Shown: positions 36,569 through 45,310 of the stretch, in pieces
How positions within the stretch are numbered: position 1 is the stretch's first letter
Layout: every line of letters starts with the position of its first letter
Origin: Micromonospora chaiyaphumensis
GTDB taxonomy: Bacteria > Actinomycetota > Actinomycetes > Mycobacteriales > Micromonosporaceae
Assembly: GCF_900091435.1 (NCBI RefSeq)
Contig: NZ_FMCS01000001.1
Span: forward strand, 186,001 to 250,000
DNA: 64,000 nucleotides
Direction: 5' to 3'
Translations under genes and position numbers: made by a program
Notes under the pieces: model-generated
What the model was told of the DNA's origin: nothing
Database searches by the model: none
What the model saw: the letters and a program-made list of their open reading frames with translations, nothing else

Positions 36569-37492
36569 TCAGGAGACCGGCCGGGCGTGTTCCAGCTTGA
36601 TCGGCGCGTGCAGCTGCGAAACCTCCACAGCCTCACTGTCCTCCGGCGTCACGTTACCGCCGTCCTCCTCCACCGATGCGACCACCCCGCCGGGAATGTT
36701 CAACGCCGTGCGCAGCGTCGGCGGATCACCGATCACCGAGATCACAAACGGACCGCTCAACCGCCGCCCGTCCACCACCAGGCCACCACCCGGCCCGTCC
36801 ACGAAATACGTCGACGCGATGATCCGCACCGCCGTCCCGTCCGACCCCGCGATCTGCATCGCCTCCGCGCCCGCACCCCGCAGCTCCTGCACCGCGTCCA
36901 GGATTCGCGCCGCCGACACCGCCTTGTCCGGACCCTCGAACCGCACCGACAGGCCCGGACCCACCGCCGGCAACGTGCCCGCCAGGATGCCCAGCTCGTC
37001 CGCCCGCCGCGTCGCCTCCTCCAGCGCCGCCTGCCGGCCCTGCTCACCCGAACGCAACTGACGCTGGCTCTCCTCCAGCGCCTCGATGTCCTGCCGCAGC
37101 CGCCGCTCCCGCGAATCCAGATCCGACGAGATCCGGACCAGGTCCTCCTCCCGCGTCGCCGCGAGAGTCGGATCCGTCGACGTCGTCTTCAACTGCACCA
37201 CCAGGGTGAACCCCAGCAACGCCAGCAACACCGCGATCATCGCGCCCGCCGACGTCAACCGCCGCGACACCCGCGCCGGCTCCGCCTCCGCCGCGGACGC
37301 CCCCGGCTCCTCGGCCGGCTCCGGCACGCCCTCCTGCTCCACCGGCTCCGGCTCCACCGGCGCCAACGGGCTCAACTCGTCCGGATCGGGCGCGTCCGGG
37401 CGCGGATCCGGCTCACCGGCCGGCCCCACCGGCCGCTCCGGCTCCGCCGGCTGCGGCCAACCCGTGCCCGTCTCCCTGTGCTCCTCGCTCAT
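36569..37492 (-). CDS. DUF881 family membrane-anchored protein
   Basis: The 307-residue protein has an acidic, Pro-rich N-terminal tail of about 75 residues, one membrane helix (GAMIAVLLALLGFTLVVQL), a coiled coil (REEDLVRISSDLDSRERRLR) and the extracellular DUF881 fold (GPGLSVRFEG; STYFVDGPGG; ISVIGDP). This fits Rv1825. DUF881 proteins are linked to cell division (relatives of YlxW/YlxX), but the role is uncertain. ATG 37492 is chosen by gene order; the long tail could also be partly untranslated. Confidence 0.87.
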   Translation of the reverse strand: MSEEHRETGTGWPQPAEPERPVGPAGEPDPRPDAPDPDELSPLAPVEPEPVEQEGVPEPAEEPGASAAEAEPARVSRRLTSAGAMIAVLLALLGFTLVVQLKTTSTDPTLAATREEDLVRISSDLDSRERRLRQDIEALEESQRQLRSGEQGRQAALEEATRRADELGILAGTLPAVGPGLSVRFEGPDKAVSAARILDAVQELRGAGAEAMQIAGSDGTAVRIIASTYFVDGPGGGLVVDGRRLSGPFVISVIGDPPTLRTALNIPGGVVASVEEDGGNVTPEDSEAVEVSQLHAPIKLEHARPVS

Positions 37493-37502
37493 CGCCACAA
37501 AC

Positions 37503-37835
37503 CTACGCCCGGAACAGGTGCCGGCGGATCGCCGCCACGTTTCCGAAGATGCGCACCCCCAGCACGACCACCACACCGGTGGACAACTGACCGCCCACCC
37601 CCAACTGGTCACCCAGATAGACGATCAGACCCGCCACCAGCACGTTCGAGATGAACGACACCACGAACTGCTTGTCGTCGAAGATCCGGTCCAGCTTCGC
37701 CCGCACACCACCGAACACCGCGTCGAGCGCCGCCACCACGGCGATCGGCAGGTACGGCTGCAGCGCCGCGGGCACCGTGGGATCCAGATACACCCCGAGC
37801 ACCACACCGGCGAGCAACGCCAGCACCGCGATCAT
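37503..37835 (-). CDS. Small basic protein family (DUF1290)
   Basis: The 110-residue protein has three or four membrane helices: MIAVLALLAGVVLGVYL, then PYLPIAVVAALDAVFGGVRA, then SFISNVLVAGLIVYLGDQLG. This is the Sbp family next to ftsZ/DUF881 genes in Gram-positives. Its ATG overlaps the stop of the upstream DUF881 gene (ATGA). Function unknown; it is always found with DUF881 partners. Confidence 0.92.
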   Translation of the reverse strand: MIAVLALLAGVVLGVYLDPTVPAALQPYLPIAVVAALDAVFGGVRAKLDRIFDDKQFVVSFISNVLVAGLIVYLGDQLGVGGQLSTGVVVVLGVRIFGNVAAIRRHLFRA

Positions 37836-38776
37836 CGGCCACCTCCGGAGGGGCTGGGAGAGGAACCCGAGCCGGACGGCCCGGGACTGGTCGAACCGGC
37901 GACACCCGAACCCGACGGGCTCGGACTCACCGAAGGCTCGGCGTAGCGTAGCCGCGGCTGCGGAGCCGCCGGCAGGGTGAGGTCGTCCGCGTCCTTCACC
38001 CCGAACGACAGGCCCGTCGTCCGCGCCACGTCACGCATCAGGTCCGCCGCCCGGCTGTCGTCGAACCGGTCCCGCATCGACCCCGGCCCGATCGCCGTCA
38101 CCTCGTACGGGCTCGTCACCGGCCGGTAGTCCACCAGGATCGCCTCACCCGCCGAACGGATCGTCGACGTCGCCGTCAACCGCTGCCCGTTGACCGCCAC
38201 CGCCTCCGCGCCGGCCGCCCACAGCGCGTTCGCCACCTTCTGCAGGTCGGAGTACAACACCCGCGACGGCCCCGCGTCCGCACCGGTCACCGCGTCCTGA
38301 TCCCGCGGCGCGTCCGCCAGCCGCACCACCACACCGTCACCGCGCACCCGACCCAGACCGGTGCCCGCCTCCAGGTTGCGCAACCGGGACGCCTGCGACC
38401 CGCTCAGCGCCGCGTCCCGCTGCCGGCCGACCTCCTCGCGCAACTGGTCCGCCCGCGCGGTCAGCCGGTCCGTCTCCGCCTCCCGCTGCTTGATCTCGGC
38501 GACCAGCCCGGCCCGCGCCTTCGCCCGGCCCGGCTCCTCCGCCATCGTCTCCCGGTAGGCCACCGCGAACAGGAAACCGATCACCAGCAGCACCACCACG
38601 CTCACCGGCCGGCCCAGCACCCGCCGCAACCGCGACGGCGACACCGTCGCCCGCCGGGCCGCCGCGTCGGCGTAGCCCGGATCCAGCGGGTTGCGGAACA
38701 GGTCGGTGAGGAAGTCCGGCGCGTAGACCCGCGCCGACGGGTCGCGGCCCTTGTCCTGCGGAGGCGTCGCGGTCAC
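37832..38776 (-). CDS. DUF881 family membrane-anchored protein
   Basis: The 314-residue protein has a short cytoplasmic part, a membrane helix (VSVVVLLVIGFLFAVAYRE), a coiled coil (EIKQREAETDRLTARADQLR) and the DUF881 fold (GDGVVVRLADAP; LYSDLQKVANALWAAGAEAV; ATSTIRSAGEAILVDYRP). A Ser/Pro/Gly-rich tail of about 40 residues ends it. It corresponds to Rv1823. The GTG start overlaps the pgsA stop and the stop overlaps the next ATG, so the row pgsA-DUF881-Sbp is tightly coupled. Confidence 0.88.
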   Translation of the reverse strand: MTATPPQDKGRDPSARVYAPDFLTDLFRNPLDPGYADAAARRATVSPSRLRRVLGRPVSVVVLLVIGFLFAVAYRETMAEEPGRAKARAGLVAEIKQREAETDRLTARADQLREEVGRQRDAALSGSQASRLRNLEAGTGLGRVRGDGVVVRLADAPRDQDAVTGADAGPSRVLYSDLQKVANALWAAGAEAVAVNGQRLTATSTIRSAGEAILVDYRPVTSPYEVTAIGPGSMRDRFDDSRAADLMRDVARTTGLSFGVKDADDLTLPAAPQPRLRYAEPSVSPSPSGSGVAGSTSPGPSGSGSSPSPSGGGR

Positions 38777-39411
38777 GCCGCCGCCCCCGCGCCCCGCCCC
38801 CGCATCGCCCGGACCAGACGGCTGGCCTGCACCACATACATCGCCCCGGCCACCCAGTAGAGCACCAGACCCCACCAGGCCAGCCCCCAGCCGATCGCCC
38901 CCGCCACGTCGGCGACGCTCTCGGCGGCGGCCGCCAGCAGCAGGATCGGGAACGCGGCCAGCAGCAGGAACGTGGCGGTCTTGCCCACGTAGTGCACGGG
39001 CGGCGGCCCGTAGCCGTATCGGCGCAGCACGCCCAGCGAGCCGAGCAGCAGCAGCTCGCGCGCCAGCAGCGCCGCGGTGAACTGCCACGGCACCACCTCC
39101 CGCGCGGTGAACGCCAGCAGCGTGGCCAGGATGTAGAGCCGGTCGGCGAGCGGGTCGAGCAACTCGCCCAGCCGGCTGACCTGGTGCAGGCGCCGGGCGA
39201 TCCAGCCGTCGACCCAGTCGCTGGTGCCGCCGACGGCCAGGACCACGATGGCGGCCACGTCGGCCTTGACCACGAGGAACAGGTAGAGGAACAGCGGCAC
39301 GCCGACGAGCCGGACGAAGCTGATCAGGTTGGGCACGGTGAGGACGCGGTCCCCCGCAACCGCCGCACCGCCGGGAGCCGGGTGCTCCGATGGAGCCGGC
39401 CGACGCGACAC
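38773..39411 (-). CDS. pgsA: CDP-alcohol phosphatidyltransferase (PgsA-like)
   Basis: The 212-residue membrane enzyme has the full CDP-alcohol transferase motif, SDWVDGWIARRLHQVSRLGE followed by LLDPLAD (DxxDGxxARxxxxxxxxGxxxDxxxD, residues about 63-90), and five to six hydrophobic helices. Homologues Rv1822/PgsA2 are annotated as phosphatidylglycerophosphate synthases; the alcohol substrate cannot be told from sequence. GTG start with GGGGAGG before it. It is the first gene of the cluster. Confidence 0.92.
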   Translation of the reverse strand: MSRRPAPSEHPAPGGAAVAGDRVLTVPNLISFVRLVGVPLFLYLFLVVKADVAAIVVLAVGGTSDWVDGWIARRLHQVSRLGELLDPLADRLYILATLLAFTAREVVPWQFTAALLARELLLLGSLGVLRRYGYGPPPVHYVGKTATFLLLAAFPILLLAAAAESVADVAGAIGWGLAWWGLVLYWVAGAMYVVQASRLVRAMRGRGAGAAA

Positions 39412-39717
39412 CGAACCTCCCCTCGCAGCACGGTCCGGCGGCCGAGTGATCGGCCGCCGCAGGAACGTGCGCGTTGTCGGCCGGTCAGACGCCGGCGCCC
39501 TGTGCGATCCCGGGCTGGGACCTCCCCGCTGCGGCCCAGGATCGCGTCGATCATGGGCCGGCCAGTTGCGCTGCCACTATATCGGGCTTCCCCGACCCGG
39601 CTCGGGCCCCGCGCTGCGTCGGTGCTCAGCTGTTGCTCGTGTGCGGCGCCGCACCATCCGTAAGGCGTCCTAGGATACTAGCTGACCAGCGTGATCCTCC
39701 CTCGTGCCGCGGCAGGA
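39412..39717. other. Gene-free region in front of the pgsA cluster
   Basis: These 306 bases have no coding signal that fits the neighbours. TATAGT (39581-39576, minus strand) is a good -10 box for the pgsA cluster with no matching -35. Near 39670-39682 two CTAG words lie 4 bases apart (CTAGGATACTAG), odd for such GC-rich DNA and possibly a second promoter or an operator. Confidence 0.4.
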
Positions 39718-40239
39718 TCAGGCGGTACGGGCCGTGGAGTCGGAGCCCGGCTGCTGGGCGGTCATCGACGCGGCCTGGCCGAACGCGACCAGCGCCAGCA
39801 GCAGCTCGTGCTGCATCCGGTTGGGCATCCGGTCGAGCACCGCCTGGACCGCCCGGTGCCGCCGCTCGGTCAGCTCGCGCAGCAGGGTCTCCGCCGCGAC
39901 CGTGGGGATCAGGCGCACCTCGCGCCGGTCGCGGGGGTCGGCCGCCCGGCGCAGCAGGCCGACGGCCTCCAGCCGGTCACAGAGCCGGCTCGCCGACGAG
40001 GGCACCACGTCGAGCAGCTCGGCCAGCCGGTTCACGTTGGTGTGCGGATGCGCCATGATCAGCGACAGCACCCGCAACTGGGTCGGCGAGACGCTGACGG
40101 TGTGCCGCGAGGTGGCGGAGTCGAGCACACCGATGAGCGCCTCGGCCGCCGCATCGATGGCCGCGGCAAGATTCGGAGGTCGCTCCACCCGCTGTCCCCT
40201 GCGATCGTCCCGCTCGTGTTCGCTCCGCCGGTCCGTCAC
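39718..40239 (-). CDS. MarR-family transcriptional regulator
   Basis: The 173-residue protein has a winged helix (about 48-115): SPTQLRVLSLIMAHPHTNVN, then RLAELLDVVPSSASRLCDRL, and the wing DPRDRREVRLIPT. The GTG start overlaps the stop of the upstream SpoIIE-type phosphatase gene (GTGA), so the two are co-translated. That the phosphatase gene comes first in the operon is uncommon. The targets are unknown. Confidence 0.88.
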   Translation of the reverse strand: MTDRRSEHERDDRRGQRVERPPNLAAAIDAAAEALIGVLDSATSRHTVSVSPTQLRVLSLIMAHPHTNVNRLAELLDVVPSSASRLCDRLEAVGLLRRAADPRDRREVRLIPTVAAETLLRELTERRHRAVQAVLDRMPNRMQHELLLALVAFGQAASMTAQQPGSDSTARTA

Positions 40240-41423
40240 CGCCCGCCGACGTCGTCCGCTGGGCTGGAACCACGCCAGTCCAGGCAGACGACGACCGCGT
40301 CGTCGCGGAGATCCGCGTCGGCATGGTACGCGTGCAGCTCGCGCATCACCGTACCAACTGCCTCGGTCGCCGGCTGCAGCCGAGTGGACCGCATCGCGCG
40401 CGCCATGGCCCGCTCCCCGTACGGCTCCAGCCCGGCCGGCTCCGCCGCGTAGACCCCGTCGCTGACCACGAAGAGCCGGTCCCCCGGCTCCACGGTGAAC
40501 TCCTGCACGTCGTAGCGGGTCTCGGCGAACATGCCCAGCGGCAGTTGCTGCTCCAGCGTGATCGGTGTGACCGCCCCGCCGCGCAGCCGCAGCACGTGCG
40601 GCGAGCCCGCGTCCACGGCGCGCACCACGCCTCGCCGGTTGTCCAGCTCCAGCAGCAGCGTGGCCACGTGCCGGCTCCCCCGGTGCTGGTAGAAGATCGT
40701 GTCCGAGGCCAGTTCGGCCTGCTCCACCAGGCTGCCGCCGGAGCGTCGGGCGTTGCGCATCGCGTTGACGGTCACCGCGGTGAGCGTCGCGGCGGCCAGC
40801 CCGTTGCCGGCGCCGTTGAGCACCGTGACGGTGAGCCGGTCGCCGTCGACCGACCAGTCGAAGTGGTCACCGCCCACCGTGTACGCCGGCTCGAGCTGCC
40901 CGGCCAGCACGAAGTCGCCGTGCGTGACGCTGCGCCCGGGCAGCAGGTCCCACTGCATCTCGGCGGCCATGCTCAGCCGTTCCCGGCGCCGCGCGCGCCG
41001 GTAGCGGTCGGTCTCCCGGTCCGCCGCCCGCAGCGCCACCGCCAGCTCGCCCGCGACGTCACGGGTCGCCGCCACCGTGGCGGCGTCCGGTGCGTCCGGC
41101 AGCTCGACCATGAGCACGCCGAGCCGCTCCCCCCACGCCGACAGCGGCAGGTAGACCCGGCACCGGCCGTCCTCCCCGGTGTCCAGCACGGGCTGCTGGC
41201 TGCTGAAGCAGCGCTGCGCGACGCCCTGGCAGGCGAGGAAGCCGCCCTCGGGCAGCTCCTTGTCCAGCACCGGCCAGAGCCCGGTGAACCGGTAGTCGGC
41301 GACGAACACCTCGGTCCGGGACGCGTCGAGCACCCGGCGGACCGCCGCGTCGGCGGCCTCCACCAACTGGTCGGGGGGCGCGGCGCGCAGGGCGCGCGCC
41401 ACGGCTCCGGACGCGTCCGGCAT
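40236..41423 (-). CDS. GAF-SpoIIE (PP2C-type) serine phosphatase
   Basis: The 395-residue protein has an N-terminal GAF-like sensor (about 20-135) and a C-terminal SpoIIE/RsbU phosphatase domain (about 160-380). Metal-binding Asp residues are in YTVGGDHFDW, VVRAVDAGSPHVLRL and FVVSDGVYAAEP; DDAVVVCLDW ends the domain. Such proteins usually dephosphorylate anti-anti-sigma factors in partner-switching networks. No anti-sigma kinase is adjacent. ATG after GGAGGA. A TATGAT box on the minus strand near 41450 may be its -10. Confidence 0.88.
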   Translation of the reverse strand: MPDASGAVARALRAAPPDQLVEAADAAVRRVLDASRTEVFVADYRFTGLWPVLDKELPEGGFLACQGVAQRCFSSQQPVLDTGEDGRCRVYLPLSAWGERLGVLMVELPDAPDAATVAATRDVAGELAVALRAADRETDRYRRARRRERLSMAAEMQWDLLPGRSVTHGDFVLAGQLEPAYTVGGDHFDWSVDGDRLTVTVLNGAGNGLAAATLTAVTVNAMRNARRSGGSLVEQAELASDTIFYQHRGSRHVATLLLELDNRRGVVRAVDAGSPHVLRLRGGAVTPITLEQQLPLGMFAETRYDVQEFTVEPGDRLFVVSDGVYAAEPAGLEPYGERAMARAMRSTRLQPATEAVGTVMRELHAYHADADLRDDAVVVCLDWRGSSPADDVGGR

Positions 41424-41547
41424 GCTGACATCCTCCGATGGCGACTATTGCTGTAGGGCAAGCATCATACGGAGAGGCGAAGACACCGGCTCGGCCCGGT
41501 TCCGGCCGGCGCCGCGACGGGCCTCGATCGGAGGTGGACGGCCCTGC

Positions 41548-42294
41548 TCAGCCGGCCGGCTTGATCGCCAGCCCGCCGTAGAAGGCGTCCGGCACCGGCT
41601 CCGGGGCGCCGGCCGGCCGCCACCGCGCCACCGGCACGATGCCGTCCGCCGTCGGCTGCCAGCGGCCCAGCAGCGGCGCGAACCGCTCGGGCGCCCGCAT
41701 CCGGAACGCCGGGCCCATCATGGCCAGCGCCTCCGGGTGCGCGGCGAGTTCCTCGCTGTCGAAGTCGATCGCCAGGAAGCTGCCCGGCGCCACCGCCTCG
41801 TACAACTCGTCGAGGGTGCGGGCGAGCGTGTCGTCGTCGAGGAACGCGGCCAGCCCGAGGAAGACCACCCCGACCGGCCTCCTCCCCCACCCCGGCACGA
41901 ACCGGTGCAGCTGGGCCGGGTCGACGGTGCCGATGTCGGTGGCGTCGCCGTAGCCGTAACCGGCGCGGTCGCTGTCGGCCAGCAGGCGCTGGCCCAGCCG
42001 GATCGTCACCGGGTCGACGTCGGTGTAGAGCACGGTGGCGTCCGGCGCCACCTCGTGCACGTTGCCGCAGGTGGGCACGCCCGCCCCGAAGACCAGGAAG
42101 CCGTCCACCCCGGCGTCGGCGATCGACCGGACGGCCCGGCCGAGGAAGTCGCGCAGCGCGCGGAAGATCGCCGCGCAGGGCCCGTACGCACCCTCGAAGG
42201 CGCCGGCCGCGGCCACGTCGACCGGGTGGTGGTGCGTGCCTCCGAGCCAGTAGTCGATCATGCGGGCGGTGCTCGGCTGGTCGGGCTCGGCCAT
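41548..42294 (-). CDS. SAM-dependent methyltransferase, DUF574 family
   Basis: The 248-residue protein matches the actinobacterial DUF574/SAM methyltransferase family: PSTARMIDYWLGGTHHHPVD at the start (ARMYDYxLGG), FLVFGAGVPTCGNVHEVA as the SAM loop (normally DIGxGLPT, here FGAGVPT), VLYTDVDPVT, and GVVFLGLAAFLDDD. The family is abundant in Streptomyces and Micromonospora, and substrates are largely unknown. The replaced Asp in the SAM loop may weaken binding. ATG 42294 follows GGAG. Confidence 0.87.
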   Translation of the reverse strand: MAEPDQPSTARMIDYWLGGTHHHPVDVAAAGAFEGAYGPCAAIFRALRDFLGRAVRSIADAGVDGFLVFGAGVPTCGNVHEVAPDATVLYTDVDPVTIRLGQRLLADSDRAGYGYGDATDIGTVDPAQLHRFVPGWGRRPVGVVFLGLAAFLDDDTLARTLDELYEAVAPGSFLAIDFDSEELAAHPEALAMMGPAFRMRAPERFAPLLGRWQPTADGIVPVARWRPAGAPEPVPDAFYGGLAIKPAG

Positions 42295-42421
42295 CGACGA
42301 GGCTCCCTTTCTCCGGCGCTGGTCGCCAGCGTACCCACGGGTCGGCTCGCGCGGTATCGCCTCGGCGACGGGCCGCCGGCCGCGATACTGGCCGCGGGCG
42401 CCGACGGCGAGGAGGTACGGC

Positions 42422-43303
42422 GTGAACTCGGCGAACGGCGCGGCGGTGGTGGTCGGCGTGGACGGCTCGGAGCCGGCACTGAAGGCCGTGCGCCTGGCGG
42501 CGCAGGAGGCGGCCCGGCGGCAACGGCCGCTGCGGGTGGTGCACGGCTTCATCTGGCCGCTGCTGCGCGTACCCGTGTCGCCGCCGGCCGGGGCACCACC
42601 GGGCGGCGGCCTGCGGCACCAGGCCGAGGAACTGGTCGCCACGGCGGTCGCCGAGGCCGAGTCGGCCGCGCCCGGCCTGCGGGTCTCCGGCGAGATCATC
42701 GACGGGGAGGCCGCGGCGGTGCTGCTCGGCGAGTCGCCCACCGCCACGATGATCGTGCTGGGCGACCGGGGCCTGGGTGGCTTCGCCGCCCTGGTGGTCG
42801 GCTCGGTCGCGATCCAGGTCGCCTCGTACGCCGACTGCCCGGTCCTGGTCGCCCGCGGCACGCCGCGCCCGGCCGGTCCCGTGGTGGTCGGGGTGGACGG
42901 CTCCGCCCGGTCCCAGGCCGCGGTGGACTTCGCCGCCGAGGAGGCCGCGGTCCGCGGTACCCGGCTGCACGCCGTGCACGCCTACACCCACCCGGCCTCC
43001 AGCGGCCCCGGCGACATGCAACCCCTCGTGTACGAGGAGAGCGAGCTGCGCGGCGAGGAGGACCAGGTGCTGACCGGGTCCCTCATCGGGCTGGCCGAGC
43101 GCCGGCCCGAGGTTCCCGTCACCCGGGCCGTGACGCACGCCCGGCCGGTCGCCGCGCTCGTCGAGGCGTCCCGCGAGGCCCAGCTGCTGGTCGTCGGCCG
43201 GCGCGGCCGGGGCGAGCTCACCGGCCTGCTGCTCGGCTCGGTGAGCCAGGGGGTGCTGCACCGCGCCGACTGTCCGGTGGCGGTTGTCCGCGCCCCCGAA
43301 TGA
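42422..43303 (+). CDS. Tandem universal stress protein
   Basis: The 293-residue protein carries two USP domains (about 5-145 and 150-293). Each has the Asp in VVVGVDGS and the ATP loop: GDRGLGGFAALVVGSVAIQV in the first, GRRGRGELTGLLLGSVSQGV in the second (GxxGxGxxxxxxxGSV). Tandem ATP-binding USPs are typical of Actinobacteria and linked to low oxygen and stationary phase. The GTG at 42422 follows GAGGAGG; the open frame upstream is out of place. Confidence 0.92.
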   Translation: MNSANGAAVVVGVDGSEPALKAVRLAAQEAARRQRPLRVVHGFIWPLLRVPVSPPAGAPPGGGLRHQAEELVATAVAEAESAAPGLRVSGEIIDGEAAAVLLGESPTATMIVLGDRGLGGFAALVVGSVAIQVASYADCPVLVARGTPRPAGPVVVGVDGSARSQAAVDFAAEEAAVRGTRLHAVHAYTHPASSGPGDMQPLVYEESELRGEEDQVLTGSLIGLAERRPEVPVTRAVTHARPVAALVEASREAQLLVVGRRGRGELTGLLLGSVSQGVLHRADCPVAVVRAPE

Positions 43304-43367
43304 ACGGTTGGCCGGGGCCCCGGCGGGTAGACGGTACGGTCAGCCACAGCGACCGGAGGAGGCAGCG

Positions 43368-43577
43368 ATGCCAGGACCACGGCCGGGCAGCAACGCGTAC
43401 GACAAGGAACGGGCGCGGCTGCGGGATGTGATCGAGCAGTCCGGGCGAGCGGCCGACCAGGAGGCGAACCAGGTCGCGAACCGGATCCTCCAGGACGACC
43501 GCGGCCAGCGGGGCGTCGTGCGGGGCGAACGGACGTTCGGGCCCAAGGGCGAGCGCGAACCGGGCGACCCGAAGTGA
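43368..43577 (+). CDS. Small hydrophilic conserved protein
   Basis: The 69-residue, strongly charged protein starts MPGPRPGSNAYDKERARLRD and contains a helix (IEQSGRAADQEANQVANRIL) and a basic Gly-rich tail. No known domain. CGGAGGAGG directly before the ATG shows it is translated. It overlaps the next gene by GTGA. Similar small proteins near stress genes occur in Micromonosporaceae, but I can assign no function. Confidence 0.7.
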   Translation: MPGPRPGSNAYDKERARLRDVIEQSGRAADQEANQVANRILQDDRGQRGVVRGERTFGPKGEREPGDPK

Positions 43578-44047
43578 GGGCCGCTCCCGTTGTCGACGGT
43601 GCCATCGCGGGCGCCGTCGGCAGCGCCGCGTTGAACGTCGTCACCTTCCTCGACATGACGCTGCGGGGACGCCCGGCGAGCAGCACGCCGGAACAGACCG
43701 CCGGGAAGCTGGCCGACGCGGCACACGTGGACCTGGGGCCCGGGGAGAAGGCGGGGAACCGCCGCACCGGCGTCGGGTCGATCATCGGCTACGGCACGGG
43801 CGTCGCCGCCGGCGCGCTGTTCGGTCTCCTGGCCGCCCGCCGGCGGATCCCGCTGCCGCTGGCCGTGGGGATGCTCGGCGGCGGCGTGATGGCCACCTCC
43901 GACGGTTCGCTCGCCGCCCTGCGCATCAGCGACCCCCGCACCTGGAGCACCAAGGACTGGGTGTCCGACGTGGTGCCGCACCTCGCGTACGGAGCGGCGG
44001 CCGCAGCCACCTGGCGGAGGCTACGACCGCCGGCACGGCGGGGCTGA
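43574..44047 (+). CDS. Small membrane protein of unknown function
   Basis: The 157-residue protein has three or four hydrophobic stretches (GAIAGAVGSAALNVVTFLDM; IGYGTGVAAGALFGLLAARR; PLAVGMLGGGVMATS; HLAYGAAAAATWRRL). It resembles actinobacterial membrane proteins of unknown function. The GTG start is inside the preceding stop, so the pair is co-translated. No conserved catalytic residues are seen. Confidence 0.75.
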   Translation: MRAAPVVDGAIAGAVGSAALNVVTFLDMTLRGRPASSTPEQTAGKLADAAHVDLGPGEKAGNRRTGVGSIIGYGTGVAAGALFGLLAARRRIPLPLAVGMLGGGVMATSDGSLAALRISDPRTWSTKDWVSDVVPHLAYGAAAAATWRRLRPPARRG

Positions 44048-44050
44048 CGC

Positions 44051-44260
44051 TCAGCCCCGCCGGTCACTCTCGTCGTCGGCCACCGGCTCGCCCGCCGGGC
44101 CGTACGGCGACACCTGTCCCTTCGGGACCGGCCGCCCCACGTCCGCGTTGGACGTGCCCTTGTTCCGCGGATGCCCGGCCGCCTGAGCGCCCTTCCGGCT
44201 GTCCTGGCTGGTCGCGCCCAGGTTGTTGCGGCGGAATTCCTCCTGCTGCGGGTTGACCAC
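44051..44260 (-). CDS. Small hydrophilic protein of unknown function
   Basis: The 69-residue polar protein starts at a GTG with GGAAGGAG in front. It is rich in Asn, Gln, Gly and Asp (NPQQEEFRRNNLGATSQDSR), which suggests disorder and stress-protein character. No known domain. The stop is 3 bases from the end of the convergent membrane-protein gene. Confidence 0.65.
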   Translation of the reverse strand: MVNPQQEEFRRNNLGATSQDSRKGAQAAGHPRNKGTSNADVGRPVPKGQVSPYGPAGEPVADDESDRRG

Positions 44261-44388
44261 GGGTTTCTCCTTCCCGGGTGGCGCGCACGGCGTGGGCCGC
44301 GCACGTGGTCTGGGTACCCGTCGCCGCACGGCGCATTCCGGCTCGGCCGCGGGCGTCTGGCCCCGCTCCGGGCGGGTATCCCCACCGG

Positions 44389-45042
44389 ATGGCAGACGAT
44401 CGGAACGTGGCCCGGGCGCTGCTGGACCGGCAGTCCCACACCTACGCGGAGGAGGCCGGGATCGGCCTCGCCGACCGGCCGGGCCCGCTCTACCAGCTGC
44501 TGGTGCTCACCACGCTGCTGAGCACCCGGATCCGGGCGTGCGTGGCGATCGCCGCGGCGCGCGAGCTGTTCGCCGCCGGCTGGCGCACCCCGCAGGCCAT
44601 GGAGGCGGCGAGCTGGCAGGACCGGGTCGACGCGCTCGGCCGGGGCCACTACCGGCGCTACGACGAGCGGACCGCCACCATGCTCGGCACCGGCGCCCGG
44701 CTCTGCCTGGACCGGTGGCACGGCGACCTGCGCCGGATGCACAAGGAGGCCGACGGCGACCGCGGCGTGCTGCGCCGGCTGCTCACCGAGTTCCCCGGCA
44801 TCGGCCCGACCGGTGCGGACATCTTCCTCCGCGAGGCGCAGGCCGTCTGGCCGGACGTACGCCCCTACGCCGACCGGCGCACCCTGGCCGGCGCCCGCCG
44901 GCTGGGCCTGCCCGCGAACACCGGCGGCCTGGCCCGGCTCGTCGGCGAGGCCGACTTCGGGCGGCTGGCGTCGGCGCTGGTGCGGGTGGCGCTCGGCGAG
45001 GAGTCGGCCGGGGAGGTCAGCCGGACCGCGGCGGCACGCTGA
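44389..45042 (+). CDS. Endonuclease III-like (HhH-GPD) protein
   Basis: The 217-residue protein has the helix-hairpin-helix of base-excision glycosylases: LLTEFPGIGPTGADIFLREA near residue 135, followed by the acidic residue region WPDVRPYADRR. The FeS cysteines of classical endonuclease III are missing and the N-terminal domain is reduced. Such proteins are common in Actinobacteria, and activity is unproven. ATG 44389 is the first in frame after the upstream region. Confidence 0.75.
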   Translation: MADDRNVARALLDRQSHTYAEEAGIGLADRPGPLYQLLVLTTLLSTRIRACVAIAAARELFAAGWRTPQAMEAASWQDRVDALGRGHYRRYDERTATMLGTGARLCLDRWHGDLRRMHKEADGDRGVLRRLLTEFPGIGPTGADIFLREAQAVWPDVRPYADRRTLAGARRLGLPANTGGLARLVGEADFGRLASALVRVALGEESAGEVSRTAAAR

Positions 45043-45054
45043 GCCGGCCGGGCC

Positions 45055-45261
45055 TCACTTGGCCGGACCGGGCTTGGTCAGGTTCCAGGCGAGCGCCGAG
45101 GCGAGCAGGGCCAGCAGCACCACGCCGCCGGAGATGCCATCGCCCTCCCCGCCGCTGCTGCGGTGCCCGGTGGCGCCGAAGTAGATCACGGCCAGCCCGG
45201 CGAGCACGGTGATGAACGTCCGCAGTCCTCGGTCCTTCACATTCGGAGACGGTACGGCCAC
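45055..45261 (-). CDS. Small two-helix membrane protein
   Basis: The 68-residue protein has two hydrophobic segments (FITVLAGLAVIYFGAT and VVLLALLASALAWNLT) joined by a Gly/Ser loop. No family recognised. The GTG start at 45261 is uncertain; an internal GTG a few codons on is an alternative. Convergent with the endonuclease-like gene. Confidence 0.6.
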   Translation of the reverse strand: MAVPSPNVKDRGLRTFITVLAGLAVIYFGATGHRSSGGEGDGISGGVVLLALLASALAWNLTKPGPAK

Positions 45262-45310
45262 CCGCCGCCCGGCATGGCCGGTTTCGCCCGCTTGTCCCCC
45301 GGTCGGGTCG

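Noticed and set aside
34252..36600. Open frame of 782 codons on the plus strand across ftsR and garA
   Set aside because: The product is low-complexity Arg/Pro/His text, and the minus strand holds three well-conserved genes here.
39670..39682. CTAGGATACTAG as a recombination or insertion scar
   Set aside because: CTAG is rare in GC-rich genomes, but no duplicated flanks or transposase traces are present; kept only as a note in the intergenic entry.
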